From NCBI RefSeq assembly GCF_023100845.1, contig NZ_CP095864.1:806001-870000 (forward strand): a stretch of DNA of 64,000 nt, given 5' to 3'. Positions 52,606-61,633 of this stretch are shown piece by piece (the first letter of the stretch is position 1; each line of letters starts with the position of its first letter). Under the pieces are notes generated by a model that was given only the letters and a program-made list of their open reading frames with translations, ran no database searches and was not told where the DNA came from. Position numbers and translations under genes: made by a program. This stretch comes from Gordonia sp. PP30. Lineage in GTDB: Bacteria; Actinomycetota; Actinomycetes; Mycobacteriales; Mycobacteriaceae.

Positions 52606-54099
52606 ATGAGCGATACCAACGAGCCGGCCGGCACCCCGGTGGTGACGCCCCCGGGCGGCGGCCGGGCCGGCGCCGTCGACCGCTTCTTCAAGATCGGTGA
52701 GCGCGGGTCGTCGTACGGGCGGGAGATCCGCGGCGGCCTGGTCACCTTCTTCACCATGGCCTACATCGTGGTGTTGAACCCGATCATCATCGGCGGTGTG
52801 GACGGCGTCGACCACAACCTCGACGTCAACGGCCACGTGCTGCCGATGCCGCAGGTCGCCGCGGTCACGGCGCTGGTCGCCGGCGTGATGACGCTGCTGA
52901 TGGGCCTGGTCGCCAACTTCCCGTTCGCGATCGCGGCCGGTCTGGGCATCAACAGTCTGCTGGCGGTCACCATCGCGCCGACCATGAGCTGGCCCGCGGC
53001 CATGGGCCTGGTGGTGATCGACGGCATCATCATCGTGATTCTCGGTGTCACCGGCTTCCGGACGGCCGTCTTCAACGCGGTGCCCGCCGAACTCAAGTCG
53101 GCGATCGCCGCCGGTATCGGCGCGTTCATCGCGTTCATCGGTCTCGTCGACTCGGGCTTCGTCAGCCGCACGCCCGGCGGACCGCCGGTGCAGCTGGGTG
53201 TCGACGGCTCGGTGGCGACCGTGCCGGTGCTCCTGTTCGCGATCGGCGTCCTGCTGATGGGCGTGCTGACCGTCCGCAAGGTGCCGGGTGCGCTGCTGAT
53301 CGGCATCGTCGTGATGACGATCGTCGCGCTGATCGTCGAAAGCATCCTGCACCTGGGGAGCGCTCAGACCCACGCCGGCGGCTGGGCGATGAACGTCCCG
53401 GGCACCCCGCACAGCTTCGGCAGCCTGCCCGACCTGAGCCTCCTCGGCAAAGTCGACCTGTTCGGCGCGTTCAACGGCTCGTTCGCCGACGTCGGCGTGC
53501 TGATGGCCTGCGTCTTCGTGTTCACCCTGGTGCTCTCGAACTTCTTCGACGCCATGGGCACGATGACCGGCGTCGGCAAGGAAGGCGGCCTCACCGACGC
53601 CGACGGCAACCTGCCCGGCATCGGGCGCGGCCTGGTGGTCGAGGGTGCCGGCGCGATCGTCGGCGGCGCCGCCTCGGCGTCGTCGAACACCGTCTTCGTC
53701 GAATCCGCGGCCGGTGTGGCCGAGGGCGCGCGGACCGGCTTCGCGAACGTGGTGACCGGCGGGCTGTTCGTGATCGCGATGTTCTTCACGCCGCTCTACG
53801 AGATCGTGCCGATGGAGGCGGTGACCCCGGCCCTGGTGGTCGTCGGTGCGCTGATGATGGCGCAGGTCCGCGACATCGACTTCAGCCGCTTCGAATACGC
53901 GCTGCCGGCCTTCCTGACCATCGTGATCATGCCGTTCACCTACTCGATCGCCAACGGCATCGGCGTCGGCTTCATCACCTGGGTGGTGATGGCGTCCGCC
54001 CGCGGCAAGTGGCGCACGGTCCACCCGCTGCTGTGGGTGGTCGCCGCGCTGTTCCTGCTCTACTTTGCCCGCGGTCCCATCTCCCACCTGATCGGCTGA
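52606..54099 (+). CDS. NCS2-family purine permease (AzgA-like)
   Basis: The 497-residue protein has about twelve to fourteen membrane segments. AzgA/GhxP-type features are visible: GGLVTFFTMAYIVVLNP (about 45-61), NFPFAIAAGLGINSLLA (about 105-121), VFNAVPAELKSAIAAGIGAF, FDAMGTMTGVGKEGG (about 311-325) and ASSNTVFVESAAGVAEGART. It probably imports adenine, guanine or hypoxanthine with protons. The divergent small gene starts only 24 bp upstream, so promoters overlap it. No riboswitch was seen. Confidence 0.9.
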   Translation: MSDTNEPAGTPVVTPPGGGRAGAVDRFFKIGERGSSYGREIRGGLVTFFTMAYIVVLNPIIIGGVDGVDHNLDVNGHVLPMPQVAAVTALVAGVMTLLMGLVANFPFAIAAGLGINSLLAVTIAPTMSWPAAMGLVVIDGIIIVILGVTGFRTAVFNAVPAELKSAIAAGIGAFIAFIGLVDSGFVSRTPGGPPVQLGVDGSVATVPVLLFAIGVLLMGVLTVRKVPGALLIGIVVMTIVALIVESILHLGSAQTHAGGWAMNVPGTPHSFGSLPDLSLLGKVDLFGAFNGSFADVGVLMACVFVFTLVLSNFFDAMGTMTGVGKEGGLTDADGNLPGIGRGLVVEGAGAIVGGAASASSNTVFVESAAGVAEGARTGFANVVTGGLFVIAMFFTPLYEIVPMEAVTPALVVVGALMMAQVRDIDFSRFEYALPAFLTIVIMPFTYSIANGIGVGFITWVVMASARGKWRTVHPLLWVVAALFLLYFARGPISHLIG

Positions 54100-54215
54100 G
54101 TCCGGGCCCAGTCGAGGAGCCACCGCGTGAAGTCCGGGCCACGCCGTAAAGCGAAGAACGTGAGTTCGACCGTGGTCGTCAGGTCCCGGGCCCGCAACCC
54201 CGCCGCATCGACGGT

Positions 54216-54252
54216 GGTCAGGTCGTCGAGGAAGTACCGCAGCCGCGGCAGC
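54216..54252. repeat. Direct repeat, copy A
   Basis: A 37-base segment beginning GGTCAGGTCGTCGAGG is repeated at 54417-54453 with one mismatch; the 15 bases to the left are also related. Offset 201 bp. Confidence 0.85.
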
Positions 54253-54302
54253 ATGTCCCCGAACGCCGCTTCGAATAGCTCGTTGAGCCGGTCGGGCCCC
54301 CG

Positions 54303-54392
54303 GGGCCCGGCCGTGTCGAAACGACTTTCTGCGGTCGGGGGTGCGTTTCGACTCGATCTCGCCTGGCGGCTCGATCGGCTCAACGGGCGGTT
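54303..54392 (+). repeat. Possible interspersed element between the direct repeats
   Basis: Contains CCCCCGGGGCCCGGCCG, then GTCGAAACGACTTTC, then GTTTCGACTCGATCTCGC, CGGCTCGATCGGCTCAACGG. The TTTCGAC...CGGCTC...TCAACGG pattern recalls repeats dispersed in Gordonia-type genomes and the insertion in mshD. Not verified. Confidence 0.35.
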
Positions 54393-54416
54393 GGGGGGTC
54401 CCGCGGCGTCGGCGGC

Positions 54417-54453
54417 GGTCAGGTCGTCGAGGAAGTACCGCAACCGCGGCAGC
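54417..54453. repeat. Direct repeat, copy B
   Basis: Second copy of the 37-base repeat, ending 11 bases before the acetyltransferase stop. Confidence 0.85.
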
Positions 54454-54463
54454 GGCGAAATCC

Positions 54464-55714
54464 CTAGAAGTAGGTTCCGGCGAAGGGCGCCCGGCGGCTG
54501 GAGAACAGAGCGTCGAGCAGGGCGACGGTGGCCTCCGAATAGGTGGACAGGCGGCCCGCGGCGGCGAACTCGCGCGCGGACATCCCGCCGCAGTACAGCG
54601 ACGACAGCACCGAGATGTCGAGCTTCACCTGGGGCACGGTGGCCATCTCGGACGACGACGGCTCCCGCCGCACCTCGGCGCGCCCGTCGGCGACCCGCAG
54701 GAGGTACCGGCCGCCGCGCTTCCCCCAGCCGTCGGCGACGTCGAGCACGACGGCCCCGTTCACGTCGTACGAGCGCAGTTCGAGGGCGGCGGCCACGTCG
54801 AGGATCGACACCCACAGTTCGTCGGTGCGGCCCGTCGAGCGGACGGCGCGGTGGTTGCGGAGCTTCCACGGCAGCGGGTCGTCGACGGGGATCTTCGCGA
54901 CGACGGAGCCGACCAGGTCGAGCCCGGTGAGCACCCGCCAGAGATCGGTGTGCGCCTGCTCGGTCACCGCGCAGAAGTCCTCGACGGTGGCGGTGTTGGT
55001 GCGGGCGTCGAGCCGGTAGGCGGCGTAGCCGTCCTCGTGCAGCAGATAGTGCAGCCCGGTGGTCTGGGAGTTCCGGCGGAAGCCGCGATCGGCCAGGATC
55101 GACGGCCACCAGGTCTTCGGGCGGCCGACGGCGCCGGGCCGGGTGAGGGCCCACCGGTCGTGCAGCTTGGGGATGCGCGCGGCGATCTGCTCGGGCGTGC
55201 CGTAGCGGACATGGGAGTCGCTCTCCGGCGGGGTGCGCCACGAGACCGCGGCCGGGTCGACGGTGACCGACTCGGCGAAGCACGCCGGACCGAAGCCGAA
55301 GCGCTCGTAGATGCCGCCCTCCGATGCGGTCAGGATCGCGAGCGGGACCTCGGCCCGCCGCCAGGAGGCGAACTGCTCGGTCATCATCGCGCGCAGCAGC
55401 CCGCGGCGACGGTGCGTGGCCGCCACCGACACCCACGACAGCCCGGCCGTCCGCACCGCCGTCCCGCCCGGGACGGTCAGTGGCAGCAGATGCCACAGCG
55501 AGACGGCGACCAGCGGAGCACCCTCGGAGCCCTCATCGCGCACCACGATGGTTTCCCGCACCTTGCCGCGGAACTCCTCGATCTCCGCGTCCGGCAGCGG
55601 CGCGGGCAGAGCGAAGCTGCGGGCGTCGAGCGCCATGATCTCGGGCCAGTCGTCGTCGACGGCGCGGCGCAGGGACAGCGGGGCGGCGAGGGGGCGGGGC
55701 ACGTTGCTGGTCAC
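54464..55714 (-). CDS. Eis-type GNAT N-acetyltransferase
   Basis: The 416-residue protein has the Eis layout: N-terminal GNAT domain, second GNAT-like domain and a sterol-carrier-like C-terminal domain. Acetyl-CoA binding is seen in LSWVSVAATHRRRGLLRAMM (about 90-109). IYERFGFGPACF (about 132-143) carries the conserved Tyr. The chain ends GTYF, so the terminal Phe carboxylate used as catalytic base in M. tuberculosis Eis is kept. Eis enzymes acetylate lysine side chains and aminoglycosides. It stands alone; debris with direct repeats follows its stop. Confidence 0.9.
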   Translation of the reverse strand: MTSNVPRPLAAPLSLRRAVDDDWPEIMALDARSFALPAPLPDAEIEEFRGKVRETIVVRDEGSEGAPLVAVSLWHLLPLTVPGGTAVRTAGLSWVSVAATHRRRGLLRAMMTEQFASWRRAEVPLAILTASEGGIYERFGFGPACFAESVTVDPAAVSWRTPPESDSHVRYGTPEQIAARIPKLHDRWALTRPGAVGRPKTWWPSILADRGFRRNSQTTGLHYLLHEDGYAAYRLDARTNTATVEDFCAVTEQAHTDLWRVLTGLDLVGSVVAKIPVDDPLPWKLRNHRAVRSTGRTDELWVSILDVAAALELRSYDVNGAVVLDVADGWGKRGGRYLLRVADGRAEVRREPSSSEMATVPQVKLDISVLSSLYCGGMSAREFAAAGRLSTYSEATVALLDALFSSRRAPFAGTYF

Positions 55715-55740
55715 CGTGATGAGTCTGCCAGGGTGGACCC

Positions 55741-56586
55741 ATGCCGCATCCCCTGACCGTCGACGTCGTGGACATCACCGATCCCAGCGACCCCCGCGTC
55801 GACGACTTCCGCGATCTCAACTCGGTGGACCGCCGTCCCGACCTGCCCGCGCTCCCGGGTGGCCGCAAGGGCAAGGGCCTGGTGATCGCCGAGGGCGTGA
55901 CCGTCGCGCAGCGGATGATCGCCTCCCGGTTCGCCCCGCACGCCTTCCTCGGCGTGGACAAGCGGCTCGGCGAGCTGGCCGCCGCCGGCTCGGTGACACC
56001 GGGCGCCGACGGCGTGCCGTTCTACCGCGCCGACGCCGACGTGATGGCCGCGATCGTCGGATTCCATCTCAACCGCGGCGTGCTCGGCGCGGCACGACGA
56101 CCCGAACCGCTGTCGATCCCCGAGGTGATCGCCGGCGCGCGAACGGTCGCGGTACTGGAGGGCGTGAACGACCACGAGAACATCGGCAGCATCTTCCGCA
56201 ACGCCGCCGGTCTGGGCGTGGACGCGGTGATCTTCGGCGCCGGGTGCGCGGATCCGCTGTACCGCCGGAGCATCCGCGTCTCGATGGGGCACGTGCTGCT
56301 GGTGCCGTTCGCCACCTACGACGGCCGGTGGCCCGACCAGCTCGGTCTGCTCTCCGGGGCCGGATTCACGCTGGTGGCGCTCACACCGGGAGAGGGGTCG
56401 GTGCCGCTGGCCGAGGCGGTGACCGGGGACAAGGTGGCCTTCCTGGTCGGCGCGGAGGGGCCGGGGCTCGTCGAGCACACCATGCGGCAGTGCGATGTCC
56501 GTGCCCGCATTCCGATGAGCCGCGGCACCGACTCGCTCAACGTGGCCACGGCCGCGGCGGTCGCCTTCTACGAACGGGCCCGCTGA
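55741..56586 (+). CDS. SpoU/TrmH-family RNA 2'-O-methyltransferase
   Basis: The 281-residue protein matches Rv0881. It has a substrate-binding N terminus and a knotted SPOUT domain with the three motifs: NDHENIGSIFRNAAGLGVDA (about 140-159), FLVGAEGPGLVE (about 231-242) and IPMSRGTDSLNVATAAAVAF (about 257-276), which bind S-adenosylmethionine. It methylates a ribose in rRNA or tRNA; the site is unknown. It converges on sepH with a 20-bp gap. Confidence 0.93.
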   Translation: MPHPLTVDVVDITDPSDPRVDDFRDLNSVDRRPDLPALPGGRKGKGLVIAEGVTVAQRMIASRFAPHAFLGVDKRLGELAAAGSVTPGADGVPFYRADADVMAAIVGFHLNRGVLGAARRPEPLSIPEVIAGARTVAVLEGVNDHENIGSIFRNAAGLGVDAVIFGAGCADPLYRRSIRVSMGHVLLVPFATYDGRWPDQLGLLSGAGFTLVALTPGEGSVPLAEAVTGDKVAFLVGAEGPGLVEHTMRQCDVRARIPMSRGTDSLNVATAAAVAFYERAR

Positions 56587-56606
56587 CGCGGAACGTCGGA
56601 CGCGCC

Positions 56607-57647
56607 CTAGTCCTCGGGGTGGGCGCGGACGCCGAGCAGCACGTCCTCCCACGCGGGTACCGCGGGCTTGCCGCGCTTGGCACGGTGCCGATTCTGGGCG
56701 GGCCGATCGTCGTCGGACGACGTCGAGGGCCGCTTGCGCTCGGCGAGTTCCCGCGGCGTCGGGATCGACGGCGGCGCGGTCTCCGCGGAGGCCGTCTCCG
56801 TCGCGGGCTCCGGCTCCGCATCGGCCGGCGCGGGCTCCTCGTCGGGCCGTGCCGGGGGTGTCGAGTACTGCAGGTCCAGGACGTCGGCCAGCGGCACGTG
56901 GGTCGGTGCCTTCCGGCGGATCGGTGCCGCCTGCTGCGTCTCGATCAGCGTGTTCGCGTCGACGGTCACCTCTTCGTGTCCGTCGGGCAGCACCTCGCGG
57001 TGGGGCTCGGGGCGAGGTGCGGGCCGCGAGGGCACCGCGGCCAGCCGGGTCCGACGTGCCGCGCGCGCGATCTCCGGGTCGGTCAGTTCGACCGCCAGCT
57101 CGTCGATCGCGTCGGTGGTGCCGCCGTGCGTGCCCGGGTAGAAGCGCCAGTGCGCGAAGTTCTCGGTGGAGCCCTCGTAGAACGACACCTGGACCACCCA
57201 CTGGCCGTCGTCGGCCTTCCACGAATCCCAGCGGGCGTCGGCGGGCACCGCGCTGCGCAGCACCAGGCATTCGGTGACGAGCTCGCCGAGCGTCGCCAGG
57301 CGCGGGCCGTCCATGCTCATCGGATGCGAGGCGCGCGCGAGTTCTGCGGCGCGGGCCCGTTCGAGCAGCACCGGATGCGCGTAGCGCTCGATCTTCGACA
57401 CGGAGACGCCGGCGATCTCGGCCAGTTCCTCGACGGAGGCGCCGGCCCGGATCCGGGACTGGATCTCGCGGGGCCGCAGCGCGGCGTCGCCGGCCACCGG
57501 GATCTGTCCGAGTTCGGTGGTGTCGGCGCGGGCGGCGGCGCGCAGATCGTCGTCGGCCCGGATCCGGAAGTGCTCGTCGGTCTCGCGATCGATGCAGACC
57601 ACGTACTGCCCGTCGGACTCGACGCGCAGCACTTCGAGCTCACGCAT
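56607..57647 (-). CDS. sepH: Cell-division protein SepH (DUF3071)
   Basis: SepH stimulates FtsZ assembly at the division site in actinobacteria. The 346-residue protein starts MRELEVLRVESDGQYVV and carries the DUF3071 domain with a helix-turn-helix-like segment ASVEELAEIAGVSVSKIERY (about 69-88), QVSFYEGSTENFAHWRF (about 150), and a disordered Pro/Glu/Arg-rich C terminus. ATG 57647 is preferred over ATG 57722 since GAGGGAGG lies just upstream. Its neighbour serC is as in mycobacteria (Rv0883c-Rv0884c). Confidence 0.92.
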   Translation of the reverse strand: MRELEVLRVESDGQYVVCIDRETDEHFRIRADDDLRAAARADTTELGQIPVAGDAALRPREIQSRIRAGASVEELAEIAGVSVSKIERYAHPVLLERARAAELARASHPMSMDGPRLATLGELVTECLVLRSAVPADARWDSWKADDGQWVVQVSFYEGSTENFAHWRFYPGTHGGTTDAIDELAVELTDPEIARAARRTRLAAVPSRPAPRPEPHREVLPDGHEEVTVDANTLIETQQAAPIRRKAPTHVPLADVLDLQYSTPPARPDEEPAPADAEPEPATETASAETAPPSIPTPRELAERKRPSTSSDDDRPAQNRHRAKRGKPAVPAWEDVLLGVRAHPED

Positions 57648-57690
57648 ACGGTCCTCCCTCGACTCGCCGGTTGCGCCCAGCCTAGCCGAA

Positions 57691-57721
57691 TGCCGCGTGT
57701 CCGTCGGTCGGACACGCGGCA
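57691..57721 (-). terminator. Hairpin between serC and sepH
   Basis: TGCCGCGTGTCCG pairs with CGGACACGCGGCA around a five-base loop, 35 bp past the serC stop. Confidence 0.7.
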
Positions 57722-57755
57722 AACGTGCTGTTCACAGGTGTTGTGCGGAGAGCGA

Positions 57756-58898
<1,143 letters not shown>

Positions 58899-58916
58899 TT
58901 AGGGTGTGACACGCGT

Positions 58917-58956
58917 CGCACCCGGTCAGGGCGTACGCAACGCCTGACCGGGTGCG
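58917..58956 (-). terminator. Terminator after the DUF4190-like gene
   Basis: CGCACCCGGTCAGG pairs perfectly with CCTGACCGGGTGCG (14 bp, 12-base loop), 11 bp past the stop at 58967. Confidence 0.7.
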
Positions 58957-58966
58957 AGCGAGGGAC

Positions 58967-59554
58967 TCAGTACTGGCCGGGTGCCGGCGGGTAGCCCGCG
59001 CCCGCTTCCGGCGCGGTGGCGAACCAGCGCTTGGCGGTCTCGGTGGCGTACAGCAGGATCGGCACCGCGATGGTGGCGACGATGCCCCAGCAGGTGAGGA
59101 TCAGCAGCGCCGCGGCGACGGTGGCGGTGATGCGGGTCGCGTTCGACCGGCTCGTGAACAGCCAGGCGCCGGCGGCGACGGCGAACAGCGACAGGAGCAG
59201 GCCGATCAGGCCGGCGACGACGACCAGGCCGTGGGAGACGCCCGAGTAGACGCCGCTCGAGGACCCGACGATGAGACTGATCACCTGGATGACCGCGAGG
59301 ACGGCGCCGATCGCGCACAGGATGATGCCCGCGGCGAGGACCGAACCGGGCCGCGTGGTGAGCGGTGCGGGCCCGCCGAAACCGGGCGGCGGCGGGCCGG
59401 GCTGTCCGGCCGGGTACGGGGTGCCCGGGATTCCGGCGCCGGGGTACTGGCCGCCCTGGTAGGGATTGTCCTGCGGCACGCCGCCGGGGTACTGGGGCGG
59501 CTGAAAGGGCTCGCCGGACGGCTGCTGATTAGGGTCGTGAGGCGGCTGTGTCAT
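58967..59554 (-). CDS. Pro/Gly-rich multi-pass membrane protein, paralog 1
   Basis: The 195-residue protein has a Pro/Gly/Gln-rich N terminus (about 1-65, repeated QYPG/PYP-like units), then four membrane segments (about 66-175), and a short tail RWFATAPEAG. It resembles DUF4190-like actinobacterial proteins. ATG 59554 is preferred over ATG 59599, since GAGAAG lies upstream. It has a paralog at 59884-60630 and a decayed relative between; the shared core is RSNATRITATVAAALLILTC and AVPILLYATETAKRWF. Function unknown. Confidence 0.7.
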   Translation of the reverse strand: MTQPPHDPNQQPSGEPFQPPQYPGGVPQDNPYQGGQYPGAGIPGTPYPAGQPGPPPPGFGGPAPLTTRPGSVLAAGIILCAIGAVLAVIQVISLIVGSSSGVYSGVSHGLVVVAGLIGLLLSLFAVAAGAWLFTSRSNATRITATVAAALLILTCWGIVATIAVPILLYATETAKRWFATAPEAGAGYPPAPGQY

Positions 59555-59629
59555 CGAGTTGCTTCTCCTTTGTGTCGGATCTGTCTGAACGTCATCCAAG
59601 CATGTGAATGCGGTGACGCGAGTCTTTCG

Positions 59630-59780
59630 TCAGCGCGCGGCGGGTGGAAACGGGACTTCGGGCTCCGCGTGGAACCACTTCTTCGACGACTCCGGCGCGA
59701 ACGGCAGGATCGGCGCCGCGACCGCGGCCGCGATCGCGCTGCAGGTGAGAAGCAAGAGCACGGCGACGACGGTTGCGGCG
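59630..59780 (-). pseudogene. Decayed third paralog (C-terminal remnant)
   Basis: About 50 codons match the C-terminal end of the two neighbours: ATVVAVLLLLTCSAIAAAVA, then PILPFAPESSKKWFHAEPE, ending PFPPAAR and a stop at 59630. The Pro-rich and first membrane segments are absent, so this is a truncated duplicate. Similarity to the larger paralog is strongest. Confidence 0.75.
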
Positions 59781-59883
59781 CCCGGCGGGTCTTGCGTGGA
59801 GCGTGGAAGGGCTGAGTCCCTGCTTCTCCTATGCCGGAATCGTCCGCCGACATCCATGCGCACGGGCGATCCGGAACTGCCCG

Positions 59884-60630
59884 TCAGTACGGGGCCGGCG
59901 GGAGCGGGGCCTCGGGCTCGGCGCGGAACCACTTCTTCGCCGACTCCGGCGCGAACAGCAGGATCGGGACCGCGATGGAGGCGACGATCCCGTAGCAGGT
60001 GATCGCCAGCAGCACCGCGGCGATGGTCGCGCAGATCCGGGCGGCATTCGACCGGCTGACCAGCAGCCAGACACCGATTCCCGCGGCGACCAGGCAGAGG
60101 ACGATCTGGACGATGAGGAATACGTTCATCACGCTCTGACCGAGCTGCTCGGCGTCCGGGTCGAGTTTGCTGGTGTCGGTGTAGTCCCCGATGTTGATCC
60201 CGGCGGCCATGAGGGCGCCGGTGAGGATCGCCAGGAAGACGCCGCCCACGATCAGAATGATCGCCGCGACGATCACCGGTACCGGCCGGCGAGTCGGCGC
60301 CGGTGCGACGGCGGCCGGAATGCCCGGGTATGCGGTGGCCGGAGCGCCGGCCACCGCGTACGGCTGTCCCGGGTACGACTGCGGCGGGTACGCCGCGCCC
60401 GGATAGGCGGGACCGGGGTACCCGGTCCCGGGCAGCGGCGTCCCGGACGTCGTCGGCGCGTACGGGCTGCTCGGTCCGGTCTCCGGTACGGCCCGGGCGA
60501 ACGACGATTCGCTGAACGGCTCCTGCGTGAACGGCTCGTGCGTGTACGGCTCCGGCGCAGCGGGAGCCGGCGCGTGCGGTGCCGCGGACTGGTCGCCGGG
60601 CCGCTCGGTGGGGTCGGTCGGCTGCGTCAT
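59884..60630 (-). CDS. Pro/Tyr-rich multi-pass membrane protein, paralog 2
   Basis: The 248-residue protein has an N terminus rich in Pro, Tyr, Glu and Gly (PYTHEPFTQEPF, YPGPAYPGAAYPP) to about residue 115, then four membrane segments, and ends with FAPESAKKWFRAEPEAPLPP. The membrane core matches paralog 1 and the remnant between. A start ATG lies 104 bp from the divergent ABC gene. Function unknown. Confidence 0.7.
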   Translation of the reverse strand: MTQPTDPTERPGDQSAAPHAPAPAAPEPYTHEPFTQEPFSESSFARAVPETGPSSPYAPTTSGTPLPGTGYPGPAYPGAAYPPQSYPGQPYAVAGAPATAYPGIPAAVAPAPTRRPVPVIVAAIILIVGGVFLAILTGALMAAGINIGDYTDTSKLDPDAEQLGQSVMNVFLIVQIVLCLVAAGIGVWLLVSRSNAARICATIAAVLLAITCYGIVASIAVPILLFAPESAKKWFRAEPEAPLPPAPY

Positions 60631-60733
60631 GGCGATTCCTTCAGCTCGTTCGGGCGGGGGTGCCCGGCCGGGTGTTCAATGAGAGACACGACGGTCTCCG
60701 TTCCCGCTCCGTGTCTGCCAAGGAGTATTCCCG

Positions 60734-61633
60734 ATGAACGCAGTGGTCGACGTTCGAGGTCTGGTCAAGCATTTCGGCCGGTTCGTGGCCCTCGATGGAC
60801 TGGACCTGTCCGTGGCGCCCGGTGAGGTCGCGGGATTCCTCGGGCCGAACGGTGCGGGCAAGTCGACGACGATCCGCATCCTGCTCGGCCTGCTGCGCCG
60901 GGATGCCGGCGAGGTGCGCCTCTTCGGGCACGACCCGCACCGCGATGCGGTCGCCGTGCACCGTCGTCTCGCGTACGTGCCCGGCGATGTCACCCTCTGG
61001 CCGCACCTGACCGGCGGCGAATGCATCGATCTGCTGCTCGCCCTGCGCGGGCGGCAGACCGCCGCGGCCGCGTCCCGCGCCGAACTGATCGAGCGTTTCG
61101 ACCTGGATCCGGGCAAACGCGCGCAGACCTACTCCAAGGGGAACCGGCAGAAGGTCGCACTGATCGCGGCGCTGTGTACCGACACCGACCTGCTGGTGCT
61201 CGACGAGCCCACCTCCGGTCTCGACCCGCTGATGACCCGCGAGTTCACGCTCGCCGTGCGGGAGCGGGCGAGTCACGGCGCCGCGGTGCTGATGAGTTCG
61301 CATCTGCTGTCCGAGGTGGAAGAGCTGTGCAGCACCGTCACCATCATCCGCGACGGCGCCACGGTGCTCGCCGGATCGCTCGAGGCGCTGCGGCATCTGC
61401 GCCGGTCCAGCGTCAGGGTCTCCGCCGCCGCCGTGGGGCCGGAGACCCTGGCCGGGGTCGACGGCGTGCACGACCTGTCGCGGGACGGCGAGTCGCTGGT
61501 CTTCACGGTCGACGCCGGCGCGCTGGGCGGCGTGCTGTCGCGGCTCGCCGCGCTCGACCCGTCGTCGGTGTCGATCACCCCGCCGAGCCTGGAGGATCTG
61601 TTCCTGCAGACCTACGGGGTGGGCGCACCGTGA
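60734..61633 (+). CDS. ABC exporter ATP-binding protein
   Basis: The 299-residue ATPase has Walker A FLGPNGAGKSTTIRI (about 36-50), signature YSKGNRQKVALI (about 137), Walker B LLVLDEPTSGLDPLM (about 155-169) and the switch His in MSSHLLSEVEEL (about 195). A C-terminal extension of about 80 residues follows, as in the DrrA/CcmA-type exporters. The next gene overlaps by four bases and encodes the membrane partner. Substrate unknown; drug or lipid export is usual for the class. Confidence 0.93.
   Translation: MNAVVDVRGLVKHFGRFVALDGLDLSVAPGEVAGFLGPNGAGKSTTIRILLGLLRRDAGEVRLFGHDPHRDAVAVHRRLAYVPGDVTLWPHLTGGECIDLLLALRGRQTAAAASRAELIERFDLDPGKRAQTYSKGNRQKVALIAALCTDTDLLVLDEPTSGLDPLMTREFTLAVRERASHGAAVLMSSHLLSEVEELCSTVTIIRDGATVLAGSLEALRHLRRSSVRVSAAAVGPETLAGVDGVHDLSRDGESLVFTVDAGALGGVLSRLAALDPSSVSITPPSLEDLFLQTYGVGAP

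Larger units (their letters stand above)
54060..54463 (-). pseudogene. Scarred coding fragments with duplicated segment
   Basis: Reverse-strand reading of 54060-54330 looks protein-like (DRLNELFEAAFGDM, LPRLRYFLDDLTTVDAAG, FALRRGPDFTRWLLDW) but has no convincing start or domain. A second copy of LPRLRYFLDDLTAADAAG lies just after the acetyltransferase stop. Between them is a repeat-like segment. This is most likely gene debris; the original gene is not recognised. The 54060 stop lies inside the convergent permease gene. Confidence 0.4.
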
